From assembly GCA_905221605.1 (NCBI GenBank), contig CAJNDS010000125.1:829196-893195 (forward strand): a DNA stretch of 64,000 nt. The letters are read 5' to 3'. This DNA comes from Symbiodinium natans (lineage: Eukaryota > Sar > Dinophyceae > Suessiales > Symbiodiniaceae). The number at the start of each line of letters is the position of its first letter. Position 1 is the stretch's first letter. Positions 46,886 to 58,717 of the stretch are shown here, piece after piece. Below the pieces are notes generated by a model. The model was given only the letters and a program-made list of their open reading frames with translations, had not been told where the DNA came from and did not search any database. The position numbers were made by a program, and so were the translations under genes.

Positions 46886-47477
46886 TCAGGACCAGTGTTC
46901 GGCAAATTCCGGTCAATGCGCACCTCCTAGGCGAGCCTGCGTCAAGAAGTATAAGCACCATTTTACCTGTGTCCATCGAGCCTCTGTCAAAAAGAAAAGT
47001 CGCCACTACAATACGGACATTTCTGATGCTCGGACTTGAGATGCTGAACCCTAAGCCCTAAACCCTGAACCCTAAGCCCTAAACCCTAAACCCTAAACCC
47101 TAAACCCTAAACCCTAAACCCTAAACCCTAAACCCTAAACCCTAAACCCTAAACCTACCCAATTTTCTGAGCCAAGAACCTCCCTACAAGCCGTAAATGT
47201 ACGCACACGGACGGGCTGGGGGTTCCTAAATGATGGTCAAGTCAACTCTGCAGTTTCGGGTTTAGGGTTTAAGCAGCAGAAGATTTGAGGGTGCCGGGTG
47301 TGCCTGGACACACATTCCCATGAACCTTCCTGCCTCCAAAACCCGCAACTTCTATTCAAAACCCTCTTCCCAACACCTCGACTTCTACCCTAAACCCTAA
47401 TCCCTAAACCCTAAACCCTGAACCCTGAACCCTAAACCCTAAACCCTAAACCCTAAACCCATCCGTTCACCAACAAG

Positions 47478-48172
47478 GACTTCGAGCTTCCCAAGCCGCA
47501 AGAACCGAGCTACGTGCAACTTGTCCTGTTCCCTCCCCCCCCTCCCCTCTTTTGGGCTTATAGGGCTTAGGGCTTAGGCCTTAGGGCTTAGGGTTTAGGG
47601 TTTTGGGATGTTGATAGAGTTGAGGGTTGGCAGGGTTTAAGGTGCAGGGTCTAGTACAGAGAGTTGAGGGTTTATTGCAGTAGTCGTCCAAGTAGCAGTT
47701 GCTGGATAAAGTCGTAGCGGCCGAAGTCTTAGATTCTGCTCGGCTAACTGCCAGCAGCCTAGAATCAAAAGCCCAGCTCTCGATCTTTCACGGTTCTCGT
47801 TTCAGCCGGCCAGCAGTTGAACCTGAAACCCTAAACCCGAAACCTTGAACCCTAAACCCTCAACCCTACACCCTAAACTGCTGGAGCTTTTTTCTGCCGT
47901 TTGTGCGGTTCCGATGACTCTCTGGCACCTTTTTTGTTATGTCTTGGCGTACTCAGAACCCTCACCCTACAATCAGAGGCCTAACCCAAGGTTTAGGGTT
48001 TGGGGTTTAGGGTTTAGGGTTTAGGGTTTGGGGTTTAGGGTTTAGGGTTTAGGGTTTAGGGGGTCCAGGGTCCGAAAGAACATGTCCGACCTAGGCAATA
48101 TTACACAGAGCGCCGCGCACGCAGCCCGCCGAAAGAGGGCAGGGCTGAGGCGGAGGAGGAGGCGTCGGGTGC
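47478..48172 (+). CDS. Three coding-like blocks upstream of the 48926 gene
   Basis: Block 47478 to about 47535 (AG|G; DFELPKPQEPSYVQLVLF), block 47699-47812 (LLDKVVAAEVLDSARLTASS, then LESKAQLSIFHGSRFSR) and block about 48071-48172 (NMSDLGNITQSAAHAARRKR, then a poly-Arg run). The first two can join in phase 0. The third could be an internal exon or start at ATG 48082. They may be part of the same gene as 48926-50401, but phases were not all resolved. Confidence 0.35.
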
Positions 48173-48717
48173 AGATTTTTCGATGTTTAGGGCTTGCGGA
48201 TGTCTGGGTCCCTAAACCCTAAACCCTAAACCCTAAACCCTCAACCCTCAACCCTCAACCCTAAACCCTAAACCCTAAACCCTAAACCCTAGCCCTAAAC
48301 CCTAAACCCAAACCAGTCATAGAGTGTTGGGTTTGGGTGTTGGGGGTGTTCCGCCCTGTACCAAGAGTCCTTTGCAGGGATTTTCGCACCCCTCCTATAC
48401 TCGAGTTTCGGCAATGGATCTCCATGTAAGCCTTTTTTCTATTCTTACAGTGGTTTAGGGTTTAGGGTTTTCTAGTGGCTATAATTTCCGCAAGAACCTG
48501 TGGAGGAAAATGTAGGTTTGCGCTTCTCAGAAGGCGCTGGACCACTTTCATCACCAGACGCCAAAAACAAGTATTTCTTCGGTTTGGCTGCATGCCGACC
48601 TTTTCCCCAAACCCCCAAACCCTCTGTGGTCAGTTCCCTAACTTGTGTTCCCCTTTGGGGGTACCCTAAATAAGTCGGGGCCTTATAAATAAAAGTAGCT
48701 CCAAGAGGGACAGTGAA

Positions 48718-48889
48718 CCTACTGTTTGCTTAAGAACCCCCCCCCCCCCCCCCCCAAAAAAAAAAAGCAGATTCTTCCCTATAAGGGTACTATGGGTGTT
48801 CTGATTTTTAATTTTTTCGAGGGGGGTTCTTGGGGTTCTAAGAGCCCTAAACCCTAAACCCTAAACCCTCTTAAGCAAACAGGAAGTAA
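48718..48889. mobile_element. Repeat family K, copy 3, interrupted by CCCTAAA units
   Basis: Left end CCTACTGTTTGCTTAAGAAC and right end TCTTAAGCAAACAGGAAGTA. Three CCCTAAA units sit inside the right inverted repeat, between GGTTCTAAGAG and TCTTAAGC. Confidence 0.7.
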
Positions 48890-48925
48890 CCTAAAATGGG
48901 TTAAACAAACCGCCCTGCTGACAAG

Positions 48926-50401
48926 GTGCCGCTGAAGCTCTCGGAGCAAAGACCTGCTGACGCCCTTGCCGAAGTTGAGACGGACTCGACCCATGCATAT
49001 TCGGGGTTTAGGGTTAGGGTTCAGGGTTTAGGGTTTAGGGTTTAGGGTTTGAGGCTTCCTGAGGACATATGCTTTTGCTTCTTTACCACCCAGAAGGATA
49101 CTTATCATTTGTGAATAATAGGTGTGCAAAGTTTAGGGTTTCGGGTTTACCGATTCAAGTTGGGTTTAGGCCTTGGGCATTGAATATGGGTCATTAGCCC
49201 AAAGTTAAATCTTCAACTTGTTGGGTTGCAGAGTAATTATAGGTCTTGGAGCCTATGTTAACTTTGGGTTTGGGGGTTTTGGGGTTTAGGGCTAGGGGTT
49301 GCGGGGGGGTTTAAGGTTTGGGGGGTTTAGGGTGTAGGCTCTCACAGTACTTCCTTTTTTTGGGATACCTTTCCTTCACCCCAAACCCTAAACCCTAAAC
49401 CCCAAACCCTAAACCATAAACCCTGATGTCCGGACAGCGCAAAGCGGAAGTCAGGCGCCCCAAAACAAGACATACGAGAGGGTATACTACAAACATTACC
49501 CCCCCCCCCCCTTCTCAGGGGCAATTAGACTCTAGGTAGCCCGTAAACCCTATAGGTCCTAACTCTCTCTTGGTAGCCCAGTGGTAACCTTTTGCCCGTT
49601 TTTGTTGGTTCAATGTTCCCTTAAACAGTAATCAACCCAAAATAAGGGTACCCGCATTACAATATGGCTGGCTACCAAGCCCCTAAACATACCCTAAACC
49701 CTAAACCCTAAACCGCAAACCGTGGGTCCTCCTCATTCCACCACCCAAACCCGACCATCCTCCAGGACGACAGCAATGGCGAAGTCTCTGAGCAGGTGCG
49801 ACATCTCAGCGGTTTTTTTTTAGCGTTGGAAGGAAAGGCTTTAAGGAATAGTCCTTGACTTTCATCAGGGTTGCTCTTGGGACTCATGGCTTAAGAGTTT
49901 CGGGGGGATGTTCCGGTTGAAAGTAGTGGTGCACGTCCCTTGGCTGTTCAGCCTCATTTTCAGGATTTCAGGAGATGCACGGTGGAACCCTGGGGCCGAC
50001 TGAGGACTGCCAGAGTCCGGACCAAAGTTCTTCCTATATAGGGACTTTGGGGCCCAAGTATATAATAATAAGGTACATGGACCCTTAGGGGAGCCTTTTG
50101 GTCCAGGTGCTGCGGCAGCAGGCCGTCGTCGACGTCAGTCGTATGAGCAAGGTTGGGGGCCCTAAACCCTAAACCCTAAACCCTAAACCCTAAACCCTAA
50201 ACCCTAAACCCCCCTTCCGAGATTCGAGCCCCATGCAGTAGTGGCAGCGGTTCGGTTCCGGAGTCTTCCTCTGCGGGCAGCCTGGAGGCGAGCTCGCTGA
50301 CCCGAGACCAAGAGACTGGTGCCACAAAGTCAGTCAGAAACAGACAGCGCGACGCCGACTCATTAGTGACTGGTGACGTGCTCGGTCTGAGTGCCTGGTA
50401 G
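48926..50401 (+). CDS. C-terminal four exons of an unrecognised gene
   Basis: Exons 48926 to 48982 or 48994 (VPLKLSEQRPADALAEVET), 49766-49795 (DDSNGEVSEQ, 30 bp), 50107-50151 (VLRQQAVVDVSRMSK) and 50222-50401 (SSGSGSVPESSSAGSLEASS, then LTRDQETGATKSVRNRQR, stop TAG). All joins are phase 0. Donors at 49796 (GTGCGA) and 50152 (GTTGGG) are GT; the first is GC or GA. CAGGTGC occurs at both ends of the intron 49796-50106. The tail is Ser-rich and probably disordered. No known domain recognised. The intron 48983-49765 holds mixed telomere repeats. Confidence 0.6.
49561..49677. mobile_element. Repeat family M
   Basis: GGTAGCCCAGTGGTAACC start and ATATGGCTGGCTACC end, roughly inverse. Related pieces lie at about 20475-20545, 20675-20700 and 57290-57418. 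Confidence 0.5.
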
Positions 50402-50957
50402 GACAGGGCTGGCTGTCCAAAGTGACCTGTTTGTTCATCCCCATTTCTTTGCCGAGCGTCTTGTGTTTAGTCACAGTCATTGTTCGGGCTAGACCCTTCA
50501 ACCCTAAAGCACTTCGTCGTTGTGCTAAACCCTGGACGCTAAACCCTAAACTCTGAACCCCAAAACCATAACCCTGAACTCGGTTGTCAGACTTCCTTAC
50601 GCCCACGAGTTCATTGTGTTCTTAGGGGTTTGAGTGGAAATCAGGGGGTTCCTATATACAACATGATTGTTTTAAGAAACGGCTTGTTCATTCATCAGGG
50701 GTTCGCATCATACTGTTCTACAGCAGACAAGATTGATTGGTACTGTTGTTCAAGTTCCTTTACCGGGTTAAGAACCCCAAGCCTTGCGTTTCGTAAGCTA
50801 TGCCTAAACCCTAAACCCTAAACCCTAAATCCTAAACTCTAAGGCTCCAAGCACTCTCATTGTAAGGTTTTTGGGCTCAAAGGCCATATTATGGCATACT
50901 GTTTGGGCATTTCGAGGCTAAGGGAAAGGGTTTGCCAACAACTAAGCCGCTAGGTTT

Positions 50958-51083
50958 CTCCTATTTGCTTAAGATCTCCAAAAAAAGGAAACATAGATAA
51001 TTTCCTTTTTACCCTGTATATATATATATATATATGTTTTTTTTTGTTTTTTTTTGGGGGGGGGTTCTTACGCGAGCAGTAGG
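50958..51083. mobile_element. Repeat family K, copy 4
   Basis: CTCCTATTTGCTTAAGATCT and GGTTCTTACGCGAGCAGTAG around a (TA)n tract and T/G-run. Confidence 0.65.
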
Positions 51084-51269
51084 GTTCGGGTTCTTGAGAA
51101 CATCCCAGAGCCCATCGAAGCAACAGCCCTAGCCCAGAAAGCCCTAAAACGAGCTCCTGAAAACCCGAACCCCTCTCCCCTCAACCCCTAAACCCTAAAC
51201 CCCAAACCCCAAACCCCAAACCCCAAACCCTAAACCCTAAACCCTAACCCTAAACCCTAAACCCTGAAC

Positions 51270-51345
51270 CCTATAAACCCCACGAAGCCTTGCAGGCCTC
51301 CCTGGAAGAAGGCAGAGACCTGCTCAATGAGGCCGGAATTGGGCT
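51270..51345 (+). CDS. Isolated coding-like exon
   Basis: Reads EALQASLEEGRDLLNEAGIG, with an AG|G inside. Predicted helical. No partner found. Confidence 0.3.
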
Positions 51346-51639
51346 TGGGCTTTGGGGTTTAGGGTTTGGGGTGTGGGGATTAGGGTTTAGGGTGTTCCAA
51401 AGTGCCGCGGTCCCGACCCGCGCCAGGGGCGGGTCGGGCCACCTCGGTGCAGCGGATCCCACCCCAACCACCCAAACTACCGCCTTTTTCGGGTTTAGAG
51501 CGGTCTACCCTCCACAGCCCCCTATCAAGGGGGCTTACACCTCGAGTCTCCCCGCTGGCCGGGGTGGGACGCAGGGAGCGGGACAATCTGTTGTTTCACC
51601 CATACTGCGTTTAAGACACCCTCAAGCCCAATTCCGGAC

Positions 51640-54600
51640 CCAAGCTCATTCATATGGCAGAATGGCGAGGGCCAAGCGCGGAAGGCCCGGCCACCCGCTG
51701 GCGCAAGGCCTTCTCTGGCCCAGCTTGGTCTTTGTTGACAGGACCTCCTATGCTGGGGTCGCACGTCTTGGGCCCGGCCTCCCCACCGACCGGGGTCGCG
51801 CAAGGGCCGGCGAGGGGCAACCCTGCGGCGACCATGGCGGGGCGTGGCGGGGGCAACCCTGGCAATAGCAAGGGCAACGCAAGGGCAGCCCTGGTGGGGG
51901 CAACCCCGCTGGCGGGGGCAACCCCGGCACGGGCAAGGGCCCTTCCCGCATCTGGGGCCCATATGGCACAAGAAGCCCTGCTCAGCAACAAAACAACACT
52001 TCATAGAGAAGGACGACGAAGCCTTGCCAGCGCGAATGTGAGGTATAAACGTATGTGTATATATACATATATACACATACATACACATATGTCTCAAAGG
52101 AGCTGGCGGGGGCCACTAATGGAGAACTTTGGCAGGGCGAGAAGCCTGAATAGGCGAGGCCAATTCCGGCGACCAACCCAAGTAGGCTGGCGGCAACCCC
52201 TGTCACATGTATATATGTCTGGAGTCGCCCTTCATAGACAAAAATGACGAAGCGGCAAGGGCAATTCTGGGGGGCAACCTGAGGGGGCCTAGTCGGCTGG
52301 CGGGGGCAAGCCTGGCGGGGGCAACCTGGTGGGGGCAGGGCAGGTGGGGGCAACATTGGTTTCTGAAAAAAACACCCCTGGCGGGGGCAACCCTGGTGGG
52401 GCCAGGGCAACCCTGGCGGGGGCAACCCTGGCGAGGCAGCCCTGGCGGGGGCAACCCTGGCGGGGGCAACCCTGGCGGGGGCAACTCTGGCGGGGGCAAC
52501 CCTGGCGGGGGCAACCCTGGCGGGGTCCTGGGACAACCCTGACGGGGGCAACCCTGGCGGGGGCAACCCTGGCGGGGGCAACCCTGGCGGGGGCAACCCT
52601 GGCGGGGGCAACCCTGGCGGGGGCAATGTGAGGTATAAACGCATGTGTATATATACACATATACACATACATACACATATGTCTCAAAGGAGCTGGCGGG
52701 GGCCACTAATGGAGAACTTTGGCAGGGCGAGAAGCCTGAATAGGCGAGGCAAGGCGACCAACCCAAGTAGGCTGGCGGCAACCCCTGTCACATGTATATA
52801 TGTCTGGAGTCGCCCTTCATAGACAAAAATGACTAAGCGGCAAGGGCAATTCTGGGGGGCAACCTGAGGGGGCCTAGTCGGCTGGCGGGGGCAAGCCTGG
52901 CGGGGGCAATCCTGGTGGGGGCAATCCTGGCAGGGGCAACCCTGGCGGGGCAACCCTGGCGGGGGCAACCCTGGCGGGAGCAACCCTGGTGGGGGCAACC
53001 CTGACAAGGAGCAACCCTGGTGGGGGCAACCCGGCGGGGGCAACATTGGCTCCCTGCAGGGGGCAACCTGGCGGGCAACCCTGCCGGGCTGGCCGGGGGC
53101 AACCCTGGTGGGGCAACCCTGGAGGGGCAACCGCGGCAACCCAATACAGCAACCCTGGCGGGCAACCCTGGCAACCCGGTGGGGGCAACCCTGCCAGGGC
53201 AACCCTGGCGGGGGGGCAACCGGCGAGGTGGGGGGAACCCTCCTGGCGGGGCCAACCTGGCGGGCAACCCTGGCGGGCAACCCTGGCGGGGTGGCGGGGA
53301 CAACCCCAACCGGGCAACCCTGGCGGGGGCAACCCTGGCGGGCGCAACCCTGGGGGCAACCCTGGCAGGAGCAACCCTGGTGGGGGGCAACCGCAACCCT
53401 GGCGAAACCAACCCTTTGTGGTGCCCCCCTGGGGGCAACCGCGGCAAGCCTGGTGGGGGGGCAACCGGCAACCCGGCGGGGGCAAGGTGGGGCCAGGGCA
53501 ACCCTGGCGGGGGCAACCCTGGCGAGGCAACCCTGGCGGGGGCAACCCTGGCGGGGGCAACTCTGGCGGGGGCAACCCTGGCGGGGGCAACCCTGGCGGG
53601 GGCAACCCTGGGGCAACCCTGACGGGGGCAACCCTGGCGGGGGCAACCCTGGCGGGGGCAACCCTGGCGGGGGCAACCCTGGCGGGGGCAACCCTGGCGG
53701 GGGCAATGTGAGGTATAAACGTATGTGTATATATACATATATACACATACATACACATATGTCTCAAAGGAGCTGGCGGGGGCCACTAATGGAGAACTTT
53801 GGCAGGGCGAGAAGCCTGAATAGGCGAGGCCAATTCCGGCGACCAACCCAAGTAGGCTGGCGGCAACCCTGTCACATGTATATATGTCTGGAGTCGCCCT
53901 TCATAGACAAAAATGACGAAGCGGCAAGGGCAATTCTGGGGGGCAACCTGAGGGGGCCTAGTCGGCTGGCGGGGGCAAGCCTGGCGGGGGCAACCTGGTG
54001 GGGGCAGGGCAGGTGGGGGCAACATTGGTTTCTGAAAAAAACACCCTGGCGGGGGCAACCCTGGTGGGGCCAGGGCAACCCTGGCGGGGGCAACCCTGGC
54101 GAGGCAGCCCTGGCAGGGCAACCCGGCGGGGGCAACCCTGGCGGGGGCAAGCCTGGCGGGGGCAATCCTGGTGGGGGCAATCCTGGCAGGGGCAACCCTG
54201 GCGGGGCAACCCTGGCGGGGGCAACCCTGGCGGGAGCAACCCTGGTGGGGGCAACCCTGACAAGGAGCAACCCTGGTGGGGGCAACCCGGCGGGGGCAAC
54301 ATTGGCTCCCTGCAGGGGGCAACCCTGGCGGGCAACCCTGGCGGGCTGGCGGTGGCGGGGGCAACCCTGGCGGGGGCAACCCTGGTGGGGCAACCCTGGT
54401 GGGGGCAACCCTGACGGGGGCAACCCTGGCGGGGGCAACCCTGGCAGGGGCAACCCTGGCGGGGGCAACCCTGGCGGGGGCAATGTGAGGTATAAACGTA
54501 TGTGTATATATATATATATACATATATATACATATATGTCTGGAGTCTCAAAGGAGCTGGCGGGGGCCACTAATGGAGAACTTTGGCAGGGCGAGAAGCC

Positions 54601-55170
54601 TGAATAGGCGAGGCCAATTCCGGCGACCAACCCAAGTAGGCTGGCGGCAACCCTGTCACATGTATATATGTCTGGAGTCGCCCTTCATAGACAAAAATGA
54701 CTAAGCGGCAAGGGCAATTCTGGGGGGAATGTGAGGGGGCCTAGTAGGCTGGCGGGGGCTGGCGGGGGCAACCCTGGCGGGGGCAACCCTGGCGGGGGCA
54801 ACCCTGGCAGGGGCAACCCTGGCGGGGGCAACCCTGTGGCGGGGCAAGCCTGGCGCAGGGGCAACTTTGGTGGGGCAAACCTGGTGGGGTCAACCCTGGG
54901 GCAACTTTGGTGGGGGCAAACCTGGTGGGGGCAACCCTGGTGGGGGCAACCCTGGGGCAACCCTGGTGGGGGCAACCCTGGCGGGGGCAACCCCAACCCT
55001 GGTGGGGGCAACCCTGGCGGGGGCAACCCTGCGAAGGCAACCCTGCCAGGGGCCAACCCTGGCAGGGGCAACCCTGGCGGGGGCAACCCTGGCGGGGGCA
55101 ACCTGGCGGGGGCGCAACAGCTTCTTCGGCCCGACCTCCCCCGCCGGGGTCGCGCGTCGGGGGTTAAGGG
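51640..55170. repeat. 15-bp GC-rich minisatellite with a higher-order unit
   Basis: Basic unit CAACCCTGGCGGGGG and one-base variants. Between blocks of it lies a roughly 280-bp spacer, repeated at about 52034, 52625, 53704 and 54482. The spacer starts with AATGTGAGGTATAAACG and a (TA/CA)n tract and continues through GGAGCTGGCGGGGGCCACTA. A GGGGTCGCGC-bearing sequence flanks the array at about 51768-51812 and 55122-55160. Because the unit is 15 bp, five of the frames stay open and give ORFs up to 499 codons (GGGNP or PPGLP repeats). I do not call these genes without transcript evidence. Confidence 0.95.
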
Positions 55171-55195
55171 TTAATCCATTATTACATTGTGCCCT

Positions 55196-56524
55196 ATGGC
55201 TAGCAGGGATGCATCAGGTGTGGCAAGCTCGATCTGCTTGGCAAAGCAAGCAGATCTCGAAGCGGTAGCGTTCAGTTGTACCGGCCGCCGCCTGGCGCGG
55301 GCGGCCTATGGTTTAGGGTTTAGGGTTAGGGTTTGGGGTTTGGGGTTCAGGGGGTACTGCCACGAAGGAATCGATTTCAGTTTTTCGCTGGGGTTCAGGG
55401 TTGTGGGAGTTACCTTAAACCCTAAACCCTAAACCCTAAACCCTAAACCCTAAACCCTAAACCCTAAACCCTAAACCCTAAACCCTAACCCTAAACCCCA
55501 CACCCCAAACCCTAAACCCTAAACGGTGCAGGGTTTGACCCTCAGCCCAAGAGCCGCTCTAGGGATGTTTATGCAAGGACGATTCGGGGAGAGGCTTTGC
55601 GGTTTAGAGTTTTGCAGTCTCCTGTACCCGCTGGGCCTGCTTAAGCCGAAGCCCTAAACCCTGAACCCTGAACCCTAAACCCTAAACCCTAAACCCTAAA
55701 CCCTAAACCCTAAATCTAAACCGCAGCTATTCAGAAACCCCTGATTCAAAGCCCGAAACCACATGCCCAAAGGCCTGAAACCTAAACGCCAAAACCCGAA
55801 ACCCTCAACCTCAGGACTGGCTAGAAGATGAGTCCATGCAGCCGCTCGGGTGTGATTGGTTTAAGGGTTAAGGGTTTGGGGTTGAGGGTTGAGGCGTCAA
55901 AAGAACTTCAGGGGCATAGCAAAATCCTTCCTTATCATTCTGCTTTGATAGGTTAAGGGGTATGGCCCCGGGGTATGTTGAATTCTGCTTGGATATAAAT
56001 AACCCTAAACCCTAAACCCTAAACCCTAAACTATGCTCTGGAGCTCGGCTGAGGGCTGTAGGGATTTGTGGGTTGAGGGTTTGAGAGATTAGGATTCTCG
56101 GGCCTTGGGTAATTAGGGGTTTAGGGTTTTGGGCAGGGTTTAAGGTTTGGGTTTAGGGTTTTGGGCTTTCAGCGTTTAGGGTGTCAGGAGGTTTGGCACG
56201 TTAGCCTTTTGGGGTTTGTTCAAGGTTCAGGGTCACAAGTTGGGATGTTCCCCCTTATACCAAATGTCCTGAATACGGATTATAGTACCCCCTGTTAAAC
56301 CTCTTAAATCCCCATTAAGGACTGTTTGTGTAAGGGGTTTAGGGTTTAGGGTTTAGGGCTTAGGGTTTAGGGTTTATAGAGCATCCCAAGCTAAGGGCCG
56401 CAAGGATTCATTGGAGTGTTTCAGGATGCAAAAAACTCCCACCCCGACTAAGGGAGGGATGAAGACAAAGCAAGTTGTTGAAGAAGCTGGTCGCTGCTAC
56501 ATTCTTTGGCGCTGGCTCCTTTAG
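55196..56524 (+). CDS. Complete small four-exon gene, 115-residue product, function unknown
   Basis: Exons 55196-55310 (ATG; MASRDASGVASSICLAKQ, ADLEAVAFSCTGRRLARAA), 55532-55629 (FDPQPKSRSRDVYARTIR), 55815-55849 (DWLEDESMQPL) and 56425-56524 (MQKTPTPTKGGMKTKQVV, EEAGRCYILWRWLL, TAG). Total coding length 348 bp, a whole number of codons. Phases are 1, 0 and 2; donors GT, GC and GT; all acceptors AG|G. The stretch KQADLEAVAFSCTGRRLA looks like a structured core; the end is hydrophobic. It lies just downstream of the 15-bp minisatellite. The last intron contains family L copy 3. No family recognised. Confidence 0.6.
56239..56390. mobile_element. Repeat family L, copy 3, interrupted by TTTAGGG units
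   Basis: Left end TTGGGATGTTCCCCCTTATA. The matching right end is split: GTGTAAGGGG, then six TTTAGGG-type units, then AGAGCATCCCAAG. Confidence 0.7.
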
Positions 56525-57063
56525 CCCTAATTCCTTTCCCTAACCCCCTTTTGTTTGGCTTAGAACACAATCTCCGGGCCCCTGCCCGTCCACCACTCCC
56601 CCCGTTTTGGGTTTAGGGTTAGGGTTAAATTAGGGTTTAGAGTTTGGGGTTTAGGGCTTGGGGTTTGCGGTTTAGGGTGGCCTAAAGAACCCGAAATTCA
56701 GCTCTATTTGGGTTTGATGCTGGTGTGGGAATGCCTCCGTGAGGGTAGTTGTTTGATCGCCTCAGATGACCCCGAGAACCCCTAAACCCGAAATTCAATC
56801 CCTGAACCCTGAAACCCCGAAATTAGAACTTCGTAGTTCTTCTGGGTTCGATAATCTAGAAATCCCTGCACTGACGAGTTTGGTTCAGTGCCATGAAGGG
56901 TTATAGGGCTTACGAGGAACCCCTATATGGCCGACCCCGTAAACCAAAAACCCTAAACCCCTAAACCCTAAACCCTAAACCCTAAACCCTAAACCCTAAA
57001 CCCTAAACCTCAAGCCGGTGTGACAACTCTATGCTTAAGGTTCCCTAAGCAAACTGCGCCTAG

Positions 57064-57121
57064 GCTCGTTGTTCGCCGGGGCGACGGGGACGTTCTTTGC
57101 TCGAGGAGCCTGCCCCTGTAC
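57064..57121 (+). CDS. Isolated well-formed exon
   Basis: AG|G acceptor, LVVRRGDGDVLCSRSLPLY and a GTAGGC donor. The phase entering is 2 and leaving is 0. Gene unknown. Confidence 0.4.
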
Positions 57122-57936
57122 GTAGGCGGGGCAGAGGGGGGGGGGGGTCTGCATTCTGACATACTAGGGTTTAGGGTTTAGGGTTTAGGGTTTGGGGTTT
57201 GGGGTTTGGGGTTTGGGGTTTAGGGTTTAGGGTTTAGGGTTTAGGGTTTAGCTTCAGAGTTCAGGATTTTTCGTTGGGCTTTGGGTCTTGGTGGCCCAGT
57301 GTTGCCCTTGTCCTTTTTTGGGGGGTCAAGGTCAAGGCCAAAAAAAGAGTGCCCTCCTCATGTTTGGTCTTCGGGTTTAGGGTTTAGGATTTTAATATGG
57401 TTCCCGGGCTACCAAAGGCGTTGACTAGTTGTTTTTTGTTTTAGGGCTTTTTGGGTGACTCCTTGGCTGCACTTCTTTCGTGTGTCTCGGGTGCAAATTT
57501 TGTGCACTCCACAAAACCGACTAAGAACCCCCCGCCAACAAAAAAAAACAAAGAACCCCGAACGGGTGCAGGGTTTAGGGTTCAGGGTTCAGGGTTTAGG
57601 TTTAAACCCTAAACCCTGAAGTTTAGAGTTTGGGGTTTAGGTTTAGAGTCGAGGGCGCTGTCCTCTTTGCAGGGGCCCGCTTTGGGATGCTAGCTTCGTG
57701 AGCGTGGGGCCCTGAGCCCTGAACCCTATAAGCCCTGTCCCTAAACCCTAAACCCTAAACCTTAAACCCTAAACCCTAAACCCTAAACCCGAACTTTGGG
57801 TTACATCAGCTACATACCCCTTGAACCCCCCTTCCTTAAGAGCCCTATACGTAGTTGGGGGCCTTGTGCCCTTAAACCCTAAACCCCTGTATGGCCGTTC
57901 GGGTTAATTCGAGGATCTGATTAATTAAGAGGGGAG

Positions 57937-58517
57937 GCCCGTCTTCCCGGACAGCTGGATGGGACTCTACAATTCGAGATCACTGAAAAGAACCCTCATG
58001 ATCGGCAACGCGCTGTTGGGTTGGACCCAATGAGAACCCTAAACCCTCAACCGCAGACTTCTTTCAATCCATTTATAAAGAGAAGCCTCCGCTCTCTGAG
58101 TCCCTGGCAAGCGCTGCTGTCTGAAGCGCAGAACGTACGGCGGCCACTGCCTGACACACGACGACGGAAGTGGGATCCTGAGGGTGTGGTCACCAGGAAA
58201 CGGCGGGCTGCCGGAACGGTTGCTGTGTGTCTTGGCATGAGTTTAATTCAGAAGGATGCCGTGCATACCTACACAGAAACGTAGAGAGGGATGTGGGACC
58301 TGCTGCTGGCGAGCTGCAGGACAGGTGGTTCGAGAATGAAGGAGACACGCTTCGGGGCAAAAAGGCTTTCTTTGATTCAAAGGGCTTTATCAACCAGATC
58401 CTCCAGATCCTGGGATGCGTGTTTAGGGTGCCCTAAACAAACTCTAAACCTATTCAGAAGAAAGGCTTCTTGTGTGCTGGGAAATGCAACGGGGCAGTGG
58501 AGGGCAATATGGACTAA
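57937..58517 (+). CDS. Unrecognised gene, 3' exons
   Basis: A block from 57937 (AG|G) reads RLPGQLDGTLQFEITEKNP, HDRQRAVGLDPM and stays open to 58284. The second exon 58320-58418 reads DRWFENEGDTLRGKKAFF, then DSKGFINQILQILGC. The last exon 58458-58517 reads KKGFLCAGKCNGAVEGNMD and ends TAA. The final intron would be only 39 nt. How the first block joins the second is unresolved; a GA donor after TGGGATCCT (58179) would fit phase 0. Unspliced, the second exon would end at TAA 58434. No domain recognised. Confidence 0.45.
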
Positions 58518-58717
58518 CTCTAAACCCGACGCCTTAAACCCTAAACCCTAAACCCAACACCTAAACCCTAAGCCCAAACCCCGAGACCTGAAGCAACTCC
58601 ATACCCCTGACCTCTGCCCCCTCTCTCAAGCAAAGCCCTAAACCCTAAACCCTAAACAGACCCTAGACCCCAAACCCTAAACCCTAAACCCTAAACCCCC
58701 CACAATCCCCTCTACAG

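Noticed and set aside
52684-54630. Long ORFs of 240 to 499 codons with PPGLP or GGGNP repeats
   Set aside because: The 15-bp unit has no stop in most frames on both strands, so long ORFs arise by chance. No unique flanking domain or splice context supports them.
55602-55617. A 16-nt GT...AG intron in the 55196 gene
   Set aside because: Far too short. Reading through to the GC donor at 55630 gives a consistent phase instead.
58034-58056. A 23-nt GA...AG intron
   Set aside because: It would join a plausible second frame, but 23 nt is too short to be credible without transcript evidence.
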